From Terriglobia bacterium (GTDB lineage Bacteria > Acidobacteriota > Terriglobia > Terriglobales > Acidobacteriaceae), in NCBI GenBank assembly GCA_020072585.1, contig JAIQGL010000018.1, positions 124,001 through 188,000 of the forward strand: a stretch of DNA of 64,000 nucleotides, given 5' to 3'. Below, piece by piece: positions 15,175 to 22,789 of this stretch; position 1 is the stretch's first letter, and every line of letters begins with the position of its first letter. Position numbers and translations under genes: made by a program. The notes beneath the pieces are model-generated. The model had not been told where the DNA came from, did no database searches, and saw only the letters and a program-made list of their open reading frames with translations.

Positions 15175-17868
15175 TCAGGCTGGTATCGATACTCTTATTT
15201 CCCGCGATGATGTCAGCAGTCCGGATTGCTCCAGCAGGCAGTCCAACATAAAGTCGTTCTTTCGCTGGTATAGAAGTCGGTTCAGGAACAGTCCGATTCC
15301 TGCACTACCCGTCCCGTAGTCACAGCACAGCCGGGACAGCATATCTCCAGGGAATGCAATACCTTGTTGCCTTTCAACGCGGAACTGCCGGATGCCTTCG
15401 GCCGCTTTTGTGGCTGCTTCCAGATATCTGGCTTCGCCCGTGAACTGATGCATGTCGAGCATGAAGTCGCCAATCCCAGCCAGGCCAATAAACTTTCCCG
15501 GAAGGACAACGTATTTACGGTCAGTATCGATAAATATCTTTTCCAGGATCGATTGATAGTGTTCTGTTCCCAAAAGCCTGGCATAGCGCAGTACGGCCAT
15601 ACCGATGCCGGCGCTGCCAAACCGCCAATACGGAAACAGCGGCGACTGCCCTTGCGTAGCTTGCCGCCAGGACAGTCCGCCGTCTCTGGTTGTCACCGCA
15701 AAGCTCAGATCAAATTCCAGCCCTCGACGTCCTGCTTCTAAAAAAGCCTCATTGCGGGTGGCCAGATAGAGATACAGCATGAAAACGGCTATGCCAGTGG
15801 CTCCATGTGCGAAGCCAAGAGGCGTTTCTTTTGGTGTATCCCAGAAGCAGCCTGCGGGGGCCAAATGGCAGGTTTCCAGCAGATGGTTGCCGGCGTTCGT
15901 TGCTTTATCCAGATAAAGTTGATTACCGGTTTGCAGGAAGAAATGGAGATTCGTCATGCCCCAACCGGCGGTCCCATAAAAAACTCCCGGAGCATCATGG
16001 AGCAGGCGATGCTGGAATGTTTGCTGGAAAAGCTCTTCCGCTTCCTTCACCGCACCCATTTCCAGCAGGCATAGCGCGATTCCTGACATTCCCACGTAGA
16101 GCCCAGGCGCATAGGTTTGGGATGTAATCTTGTGGCGGAGGATCCAGCTTAACAACTGCTCTGAGTGAGTTCCTGTGATCTGCTTGAGGGCATATCCAAC
16201 ACCTGCCGCGCCGTACGCAAGGCTCAAAGGGTTAGTCGCAAACACCTTTGGATCAGCCGGAAACAACCGGTCCTGGCGTGAATAGGTCGCAGCCTGTTCG
16301 ATGTGCGCAACAATACCGGTCAACAGTGGTTCGTAGTTCCATTCGGCATGCTCCGCAATAACTTCCTGCTCAATCACCGGCTCTGACTCCAGCACTTCCA
16401 ACATTCTGGCCGGCACCGGACGTCGAGTGGGATCCTGGTCCATCAGATCCAGTAGCAGATCAGCGATGCCTTTGGGAAGCCGTGCGTCTCTTTGAATCGT
16501 GGTTACAATTTCTCGCTTCGCCTTTGGCTTGAGATGAAAAAGAGAGTTGATCGGGAACAGGTATGCCAGCAGCACGGCGCCCACAGAATAGTAGTCATCC
16601 GCATATGCGGCGTTGGATCCGGCCAGCCGGTTTTCTGAAACAAATCCGGGCGTGAATACCGAACTTGGGCGGTCCACCCCTATCTGGCTTGCACCCTCAA
16701 AATCAATCAGCTTCAGCTCTGCCTTCCCGGCAAGCACAATAAGGTTGTTGATGGAAAGGTCTGCAAAGACGATCTGATGAGTGTGCAGTACTTCCATGAT
16801 CTTTGCCAGACTGATGCATACAGAACGAAAAGTTGCATACCACTCTTCATACTGCTCAGCTCGGGGTCTGGTCCTCAGCAGAACGTTATGCTGCGCGGAA
16901 TGCCCCCCCATGGAATCGCCTTCAATATATTCTTCGACTAAAAACCAATGCTCCCATTCCTTAAAGAGGTCGACTGGCTGGGGCGCAATTCCGGTGTCCT
17001 TGAGCACGTTGAGCAAACGGTATTCTTTCTTGAGCAACTCCACGGCGTCATAGCCATCAAACGTGGAGTTAATGCACGGGCGTGCCTCTTTAATGACCAC
17101 CTTCTTACCGGTTTGCTGATCAACCGCCCTGTACACTCCGCCGGCGTTGGAGAAGTCGAGCACGTCCTGAATCTTGTAGCGCCCGCCTTTCATTCCCTGG
17201 AATTCCTGCTGTTGCGTACTCGGATCTTCCAACGGAAGCGGGGGATTCTCCCATGACGGCGTCACGGGATAGGCTGTCCTCTGGTCAGGGACTTCGGTGC
17301 CATCCGGCGCCACCAGCATCGGGGTGCGCTCTCCTTTTACATTTAAAACGTCATAGAGGCGCATGCCTCCAAAGCGAAAGAACAGGACGTTGCTGTCTTT
17401 GTAGCGGTGATCAGAAAGGATGTAAGGGCCACGCTGTCCTTCAGTTACACGATGAAGTTGTTCAATCAGGTCAAGGAAGTGGCCATTGTCATGGGGATAG
17501 ATGGTGATGAATTTCCCTGATCTTCCGCGAGACCAATTCTTGCTGTTGAGCAGGAATAAGGTTGACATGTCGAGAGCAAACTTAAAATCCGTATCGCGTC
17601 TGTTGAACAGCACCGAGGTCACGCGTTGCAGAAGATCGCGCGCATTCGCAGGCGTTGCGGAAACATGAATCTTCCAACCCTGTTGTGGTATGGCATTTTG
17701 TGGTGAACCACAATGAAACCAGATGCCATTGCGCTGTATGCCCCATCCTGCGGGAAGAGCTGCGGAAACCAGATCACAAAAATCCGTTCTCTGGGGCGCA
17801 TAGGCATCAAAGTTCTCGTGGTAATCCTTGTCCATCAAGCGATACAACGGATTGGGTCTGCTCCGCAT
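15175..17868 (-). CDS. Class III lanthionine synthetase LanKC (lyase-kinase-cyclase)
   Basis: 897 residues of class III architecture. The N-terminal phospho-Ser/Thr lyase region covers about 1-200 (QGWKIHVSA near 62-71). The protein kinase covers about 230-490, with Lys260 in VVIKEA, catalytic Asp370 and Asn375 in FADLSINNLIV, and metal-binding DFE at Asp389. The cyclase toroid covers about 510-880. Zinc ligands are missing: positions equivalent to SWCEG and CCGN read YWRFGSAG and FIGLAGIG, as expected for class III rather than class IV. The last repeat, RLCCDYGTGSAG, contains two Cys where relatives usually have Ser-Thr. The ATG at 17868 has GAGGAA 7 nt upstream and is preferred over a GTG at 17958. 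It sits 89 bp after the precursor gene and should phosphorylate, dehydrate and cyclise that peptide. Confidence 0.95.
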   Translation of the reverse strand: MRSRPNPLYRLMDKDYHENFDAYAPQRTDFCDLVSAALPAGWGIQRNGIWFHCGSPQNAIPQQGWKIHVSATPANARDLLQRVTSVLFNRRDTDFKFALDMSTLFLLNSKNWSRGRSGKFITIYPHDNGHFLDLIEQLHRVTEGQRGPYILSDHRYKDSNVLFFRFGGMRLYDVLNVKGERTPMLVAPDGTEVPDQRTAYPVTPSWENPPLPLEDPSTQQQEFQGMKGGRYKIQDVLDFSNAGGVYRAVDQQTGKKVVIKEARPCINSTFDGYDAVELLKKEYRLLNVLKDTGIAPQPVDLFKEWEHWFLVEEYIEGDSMGGHSAQHNVLLRTRPRAEQYEEWYATFRSVCISLAKIMEVLHTHQIVFADLSINNLIVLAGKAELKLIDFEGASQIGVDRPSSVFTPGFVSENRLAGSNAAYADDYYSVGAVLLAYLFPINSLFHLKPKAKREIVTTIQRDARLPKGIADLLLDLMDQDPTRRPVPARMLEVLESEPVIEQEVIAEHAEWNYEPLLTGIVAHIEQAATYSRQDRLFPADPKVFATNPLSLAYGAAGVGYALKQITGTHSEQLLSWILRHKITSQTYAPGLYVGMSGIALCLLEMGAVKEAEELFQQTFQHRLLHDAPGVFYGTAGWGMTNLHFFLQTGNQLYLDKATNAGNHLLETCHLAPAGCFWDTPKETPLGFAHGATGIAVFMLYLYLATRNEAFLEAGRRGLEFDLSFAVTTRDGGLSWRQATQGQSPLFPYWRFGSAGIGMAVLRYARLLGTEHYQSILEKIFIDTDRKYVVLPGKFIGLAGIGDFMLDMHQFTGEARYLEAATKAAEGIRQFRVERQQGIAFPGDMLSRLCCDYGTGSAGIGLFLNRLLYQRKNDFMLDCLLEQSGLLTSSREIRVSIPA

Positions 17869-17957
17869 ATCTTTTTCCTCTAACTTAAGTTGCATGGGCC
17901 CTCTGTTGGAATCGGTCAGATCAATTGCCGCTTTCACAAACAGAGGACCCCGTAGCA

Positions 17958-18098
17958 CTACTCCATCTGAAATGGACTATCGGGGCCGATGGGACCTTGG
18001 GGGCAAACGGTACTTACCGCGCTACCAAACAGGTTCGCGAATTCGGAAGAACTGCTATTCGAGTGCAGCCGCTGAAGCATCAGTACGTTCGACATCAT
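17958..18098 (-). CDS. Class III lanthipeptide precursor peptide (LanA)
   Basis: A 46-codon gene with a strong ribosome-binding site (AGAGGAGA about 7 nt before the ATG), directly upstream of lanKC. The leader has VLMLQRL at residues 5-11, matching the LxLQxL-type recognition helix of class III leaders, followed by a Ser-rich spacer (NSSSSEF, 14-20). The core contains SAVSTVC at residues 26-32, a Ser-x-x-Ser-x-x-Cys arrangement of the kind that gives labionin or lanthionine rings. The tail is PQGPIGPDSPFQME with one further Ser at 41. There is only one Cys, so at most one ring. Leader cleavage probably falls around residues 18-24, but no protease gene is nearby. Confidence 0.9.
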   Translation of the reverse strand: MMSNVLMLQRLHSNSSSSEFANLFGSAVSTVCPQGPIGPDSPFQME

Positions 18099-18134
18099 TT
18101 TGTCTCCTCTTTTTAATTTTTGGGGGGTTCCTGG

Positions 18135-18152
18135 CCATGCTAAATAGCATGG
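18135..18152. promoter_or_regulatory. Perfect palindrome overlapping the lan promoter -12 element
   Basis: CCATGCTAAATAGCATGG consists of 8-bp arms around AA. Its right arm includes the GC of the -12 element of the sigma-54-type promoter, and its left arm covers the predicted transcription start. It could be a repressor operator or an early-transcript hairpin. Confidence 0.5.
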
Positions 18153-18162
18153 GAATTGCCAA
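18145..18162 (-). promoter_or_regulatory. Sigma-54-type promoter of the lanthipeptide operon
   Basis: On the minus strand the sequence reads TTGGCAATTCCCATGCTA. GG is at 18160-18159 and GC at 18148-18147, with exactly 10 nt between. The -24 box matches TTGGCA. The -12 box is ATGCT against TTGCT. The predicted start near 18135 leaves a leader of about 37 nt before the lanA ATG. Confidence 0.6.
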
Positions 18163-18425
18163 ACCGCATTGGCAGCTTGGCTTCCTAGCGTGAATGCTCA
18201 GATTTCAGACACAAAATACTTCTTCTCCCGTACCGTTGCCAGGGATGAGTGCTCCATGCTTGCAACTATAAGCATTAGAGAGTTTTATCCTTAGCCGTAT
18301 TTACAGGTGAAAAGACTTTGCACCGTCCAATATTAGGGGGTTTTGGCTCCAACCGAAAAAGTTTTAAACGGGCCTGCGGCTTTATGCGTGCCTATGGAAA
18401 TAGGAAGGCGATTGTCACGCTAAAG

Positions 18426-18461
18426 TGTCCAGTGCTGGAAAGGGTTGTCCATGAGTGAACA
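18426..18461. promoter_or_regulatory. Paired enhancer-like palindromes (sites A and B)
   Basis: TGTCCAGTGCTGGAAA (18426-18441) and TGTCCATGAGTGAACA (18446-18461) each match TGTCCA-N4-TGGACA with one mismatch and start 20 bp apart. They lie about 278 bp upstream of the GC element of the lanA promoter. They are also upstream of sites C/D, so they could serve either divergent unit. Confidence 0.65.
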
Positions 18462-18605
18462 AGTGGTTGACTATTTAAAATCATGAATGATCAATTTCAA
18501 CAGGCCATAGCTCCGGGCTCACCCAATGTTTTGGGCAATTGGGCTCTCATTTTCATTTTCTTTTGCCGCTTCCTCGCCGAAGCAATAGACCCTCCCTTTC
18601 CCCGG

Positions 18606-18641
18606 TGTCCACGGATGGACACCTGTGTCCATGAATGGACA
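18606..18641. promoter_or_regulatory. Paired perfect palindromes (sites C and D)
   Basis: TGTCCACGGATGGACA (18606-18621) and TGTCCATGAATGGACA (18626-18641) are both exact matches to TGTCCA-N4-TGGACA and start 20 bp apart. They lie about 85 bp upstream of the GC of a weak sigma-54-type promoter before the ADOP permease gene. These sites define the consensus. Confidence 0.75.
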
Positions 18642-18711
18642 ATATGGCAAACTTGCTGAGATTGATAGACTTGCAAATAGTTGAATCTGAAGAGGTTTAG
18701 GTTTTTAACGG

Positions 18712-18728
18712 AAGGCCCTCAAGATGCG
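18712..18728 (+). promoter_or_regulatory. Weak sigma-54-type promoter for the ADOP1-regulator-kinase operon
   Basis: AAGGCCCTCAAGATGCG has GG at 18714-18715 and GC at 18726-18727. Only the invariant dinucleotides, the C after GG and the ATGC box match well. It is kept because its distance from sites C/D (85 bp) equals the distance at the second ADOP gene (87 bp). Confidence 0.4.
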
Positions 18729-18848
18729 CTGGAAAAGCTATAAACGTGCTCCGCTGTTCACAGGACGTTTTATTGTCAGGGCTCGGCCTATAGCATTCCT
18801 TTGCTGTGTAGGTTTTTTGTGAAACAGAAGGGAGGACCGGCAAGAGTA

Positions 18849-21290
18849 ATGCGAACGCTTTTTCAAGACATATCCTATTCCTTGCGCTCGCTGCAGAAAA
18901 CGCCCGGTTTTACCTCTATGGGGATATTGACCCTTGCTTTGGGGATCGCTGCAAATACCGTTGTTTTCAGCATCGTCAACGCCTCATTATTACGCCCTCT
19001 ACCTTATATAAGCCCTGACAGGCTGGTAATTCTAACCTGGTATGGCCCACATGGACGTTTGACCCGGGATATATCTGCATCCGCATTCTTCATGGTTAAG
19101 GAACGGGCGCGCTCCTTCCAGAACATTGCTGCCGTTCATGGCGTCAATACCGGAGTAAACGTGGCAGCCCTGGGGTCTCCACAGTATAAAAAGGCCGAGC
19201 GAGTTTCTTTGGAATTTTTCCGCACTCTTGGCGCGTCGCCAATACTGGGTAGAGAATTCAATCCAGATGAAGAGCAGGCGGGAGGACCGCAAGTTGTGAT
19301 CCTCAGCTATGGTTTGTGGGAACAAGATTACAACAAGGATACTTCAGCATTAGGAAGCGAGGTTCGTATCAATGGTGAGCCTTATACCATTGTAGGGATC
19401 ATGCAAAAGGGATTTCAGTCATATCCTGATGCGGATTTGTGGCTGCCACTCCCTCTCAGTTCAGCGACTGTTGACGCAGGCAACGAATATCGTGTCATCG
19501 CCCGCTTGAAAGATGGAATAGGCCTGCAAGATGCCCGGAGCGAACTGGCAGCTACGACAGACTATCGGCTTACCTATCCGTTGCCCTCCAAGGCAGAAGA
19601 CATCTCGTTGGTGCCCGATGAGCTGCAGAGCTTCATCGTTTCCGGCGTCCGCAAAAGCTTGCTCTCGTTATTTGGTGCCGTGGTATTTGTCCTTTTGATC
19701 ACGTGCACCAACCTGGCACTGTGTCTTACCGTTCGCGGCGCTGCCCGCAGTCATGAGTTTGCTATCAGGGCCGCTCTGGGCTCCAGCAGTACTCGGTTGA
19801 TCCGGACTTTCCTGATGGATGGGGTTCTAATCTCCATTACGGGCGGAGTGATTGGCAGTATAGCCGGCAAGGAGCTTCTTCCCTTTATCAACTGGTCCGC
19901 ACCGACTGATCTACCGCTAAGCAGCACGATCAGAATTGACATGCACGTGCTGCTGTTTGTGTTGTCAATCTCCGTGGCAACTGCGATTTTTTCCGGGCTC
20001 ACGCCGGCAATCAGGATGTCGCGTGTCAGCCTGAATGACATGATCCGTCAATCGTCTCAGACGGGCAGCCATAGCGTTCAGCAGACGCGGCTTGGCCGGA
20101 TGCTCGTTACAGCCCAGACTGCGCTCGCCCTGCTTTTGCTGGCCGGAACCGCTTCATTGTTGCAAAACTTCTTGAAGCTACAATCGGTACCACCTGGCTT
20201 TGATGCGCAGAACGTCTCTGTTGGACAAATTTCACTGGCGCCTGGCCGCTATGCAACAACCGCGGCCACAGCGCACCTTCTCGATCAGGTTTTAGCCCAG
20301 CTACGCGATGTTCCAGGCGTTGAGACGGTGGCAAGCATCAACGGCCTGCCGCTGGAACAAGGGCTTGGCCTGCCTATGTATCCCGCTGAGGCACACGATA
20401 GAAACGCTTTTGGAGAATCACAGTTTCGGGTTGTCAGCGCTGAATATTTTCGCACTCTTCACATACCACTCATTGCAGGAAGATTCTTTTCAGACAGTGA
20501 TGACAGGGGCAACAAGCCTGTAACAATCGTAAGTGAAGGACTGGCGCGGCAATGGTGGCCCAATCAATCTCCGCTTGGAAAGATGGTCGCCATGGGGGGC
20601 GAACTGGGCGGCCAGTTCTCTGATGTGCCGCATGAGGTAATTGGAGTCGTCGCCGATGTCAGGGAGGCTGGATTGGAAAAACTCCCGCCACCCACGGTCT
20701 TTGTTACCCCCAAACAGGTACCGGACCAAATTACAGCATTTATGAACCGGTTGTTTCCAACCTCCATTATTGTTCGCTCTGATAAATATGCCAACATCTA
20801 CGAATCACTAAGCCATGCCCTGACAAGCGCTGACCGCGATCTGGCAATAGTGTCCTTGCGGCCACTGACCCAGGTAGTGTCTACCTCTTTGGCTCGGCCC
20901 CGCTTTTATGTTTCTTTGATCGGGGCTTTCGGGGCTTTTGCCCTACTGCTGACCGCAGTGGGTTTGTACGGGATATTGAGTTATCAGCTAATTTTACGTA
21001 CCAGGGAGATTGCCATGCGAGTAGCCGTAGGCGCAAAAAAATCACACGTGATAGGTTTAATCGTCAAACAGGGGGTCGGATTGGTTGCCATTGGCATCCT
21101 GCTTGGCTCTGTAGCCAGTATTTTTCTGACTAAATTCCTTGGTGCGTTAATTTATAATATGCTCGACGCTACCACAGGTATTCTTGCAACCGCAGCCCTG
21201 CTTCTTGTAACGATTGCTTTCTTGACCAGCCTGGTGATTGCTGTACGTGCGACGGCAATTGAGCCCATGGTAGTGCTGAGGACCGAGTGA
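18849..21290 (+). CDS. Duplicated orphan ABC permease (ADOP family, MacB/FtsX type)
   Basis: About 813 residues: two copies of a MacB periplasmic-core plus FtsX-like permease unit. The first membrane helix is in the typical TLALGIAANTVVFSIVNA, with LLRPLPY next. Paired FtsX regions lie near 290-420 and 690-800, ending in AIEPMVVLRTE. No ATPase domain is present, as usual for the acidobacterial orphan permeases; an ATPase encoded elsewhere must energise it. The start at 18849 (MRTLFQDISYSL) fits the family, with GGAGG about 12 nt upstream; a frame from 18801 adds unrelated residues. It leads an operon with an NtrC-type regulator (TGATG overlap) and a kinase. A role in peptide export or self-protection is inferred from position. 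Confidence 0.9.
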   Translation: MRTLFQDISYSLRSLQKTPGFTSMGILTLALGIAANTVVFSIVNASLLRPLPYISPDRLVILTWYGPHGRLTRDISASAFFMVKERARSFQNIAAVHGVNTGVNVAALGSPQYKKAERVSLEFFRTLGASPILGREFNPDEEQAGGPQVVILSYGLWEQDYNKDTSALGSEVRINGEPYTIVGIMQKGFQSYPDADLWLPLPLSSATVDAGNEYRVIARLKDGIGLQDARSELAATTDYRLTYPLPSKAEDISLVPDELQSFIVSGVRKSLLSLFGAVVFVLLITCTNLALCLTVRGAARSHEFAIRAALGSSSTRLIRTFLMDGVLISITGGVIGSIAGKELLPFINWSAPTDLPLSSTIRIDMHVLLFVLSISVATAIFSGLTPAIRMSRVSLNDMIRQSSQTGSHSVQQTRLGRMLVTAQTALALLLLAGTASLLQNFLKLQSVPPGFDAQNVSVGQISLAPGRYATTAATAHLLDQVLAQLRDVPGVETVASINGLPLEQGLGLPMYPAEAHDRNAFGESQFRVVSAEYFRTLHIPLIAGRFFSDSDDRGNKPVTIVSEGLARQWWPNQSPLGKMVAMGGELGGQFSDVPHEVIGVVADVREAGLEKLPPPTVFVTPKQVPDQITAFMNRLFPTSIIVRSDKYANIYESLSHALTSADRDLAIVSLRPLTQVVSTSLARPRFYVSLIGAFGAFALLLTAVGLYGILSYQLILRTREIAMRVAVGAKKSHVIGLIVKQGVGLVAIGILLGSVASIFLTKFLGALIYNMLDATTGILATAALLLVTIAFLTSLVIAVRATAIEPMVVLRTE

Positions 21291-22789
21291 TGGAAACCAG
21301 AGAAAGCATTCTGCCATCACCCGTGGACGCAACCGGCTTCTTCTCAAGGCCTGGCGTAACGTTCCTCTCCGATAACAACGATAGCTTTATGCGTATTAAT
21401 GATCAGCCTTACCGCGTCCTGATAGCAGACGACCAGCCGGCCGTGCTGGATGCGCTGAAGCTGTTGTTTAGATCGCACGATTTTGAAGTGGATACCGTGC
21501 GCTCACCGCAGGTGGTGCTGGAATCACTGGCGTTGCGGGAATATGACGCGGTACTTCTTGACCTGAACTACGCTCGAGATACCACATCAGGCCGCGAGGG
21601 CATTGAACTTCTTGACAGAGTCAGAGAAATCGACAACCAGCTGCCCATCATCGTTATGACGGCTTGGGGCACCATCGATCTTGCGGTTGCAGCTGTGCGT
21701 CGCGGTGCTCGCGATTTTATCCAAAAGCCCTGGGATGACGAGCGGCTCATTTCCACGATCACGGTCCATGCGGAGCTGTACCGGGCCCTGCGCCAGGGAC
21801 AGCGCCTGTCGGCCGAAAACCAGTTGATGCGAAACCAGGGGCGAACCACATTCGTGGCCCAGGCTCCCGCCATGCGGCCAGTGAGCGAAGCCATTGCGCA
21901 AATTGGCCCGTCTGATGCAAGTGTGCTGATTACCGGGGAACATGGCAGCGGAAAAGAAGTCGTCGCCCAGATGTTACATGCAGTGTCACGCCGCGCTGAC
22001 AAGCCACTGATCACTGTAAATACCGGCGGCTTACCTGAAGGCACTTTTGAAAGCGAGCTGTTTGGTCACGTAAGGGGCGCTTTTACTGATGCACGCACAG
22101 ACCGTATTGGCCGTTTTGAAATGGCGGATGGTGGGACCCTGTTTCTGGATGAAATAGCCAACGTTCCAATAAGGCAGCAAGCCAGACTCTTGCGCGTACT
22201 TGAAACCGGCGAAATGGAGCGTGTAGGTTCCTCGCGAACGCAAAAGGTAAACGTCCGCGTAATTTCGGCTACAAACGCTGATCTTAAGGCTGCATGCGCT
22301 AACGGGAGCTTCCGCGAGGATCTCCTGTTCCGCCTGAATACCGTCGAAATCCACTTGCCTCCGCTACGAGAGCGGCGGGAGGACATACCTGCGCTCTCCG
22401 CGCATTTTCTGCACAAGTACACCCAACGCTATACCAAACAGATTGATGGGTTCACGCCGGAGGCGATGGAAAAGCTGCTGGAATACTACTGGCCGGGAAA
22501 CGTCAGAGAGTTGGACCACACTATTGAACGCGCCGTTCTGATGTGCCGCGAAGAGAAGATTGACGCTAATCATTTAGGTCTTCCCTCTGCCAGCAGCGCC
22601 CGCACTTCCAATCTCTCTGATATGAGCCTGGAAGAAGTGGAAGCACAGCTGATCGGCAAAGCGCTGGCGCGCTATAACGGAAACGTAAGCCAGGCAGCCG
22701 AAGTGCTGGGACTGAGCCGGGGAACATTCTACCGGCGCATGGAAAAACACGGCCTCTATGTTCCTTCCGCAGTCAAGAAAGAAAAGTAG
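21290..22789 (+). CDS. NtrC-family response regulator (receiver, AAA+, Fis HTH)
   Basis: About 499 residues. After an unusual 35-residue N-terminal extension comes a receiver domain (VLIADDQPAVLDAL, phospho-acceptor Asp in AVLLDLNYA, Lys in FIQKPW). The AAA+ sigma-54-interaction domain has Walker A GEHGSGKE, contact loop GAFTDA, Walker B GTLFLDEIAN and ENTV-like region FRLNTVEIHLPPLRERREDI. The Fis-type HTH is NVSQAAEVLGLSRGTFYRRM. The ATG overlaps the permease stop (TGATG). It is the best candidate to bind the TGTCCA-N4-TGGACA pairs around it, including those upstream of its own operon (autoregulation). The 32-bp overlap with the kinase gene indicates translational coupling. Confidence 0.9.
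   Translation: METRESILPSPVDATGFFSRPGVTFLSDNNDSFMRINDQPYRVLIADDQPAVLDALKLLFRSHDFEVDTVRSPQVVLESLALREYDAVLLDLNYARDTTSGREGIELLDRVREIDNQLPIIVMTAWGTIDLAVAAVRRGARDFIQKPWDDERLISTITVHAELYRALRQGQRLSAENQLMRNQGRTTFVAQAPAMRPVSEAIAQIGPSDASVLITGEHGSGKEVVAQMLHAVSRRADKPLITVNTGGLPEGTFESELFGHVRGAFTDARTDRIGRFEMADGGTLFLDEIANVPIRQQARLLRVLETGEMERVGSSRTQKVNVRVISATNADLKAACANGSFREDLLFRLNTVEIHLPPLRERREDIPALSAHFLHKYTQRYTKQIDGFTPEAMEKLLEYYWPGNVRELDHTIERAVLMCREEKIDANHLGLPSASSARTSNLSDMSLEEVEAQLIGKALARYNGNVSQAAEVLGLSRGTFYRRMEKHGLYVPSAVKKEK

Noticed and set aside
18379-18392. Another GG-N10-GC element on the minus strand (AGGCACGCATAAAGC)
   Set aside because: The -24 half is good but the -12 half is poor. It is only 34 bp from sites A/B and far from lanA. 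The element at 18145 is better placed.
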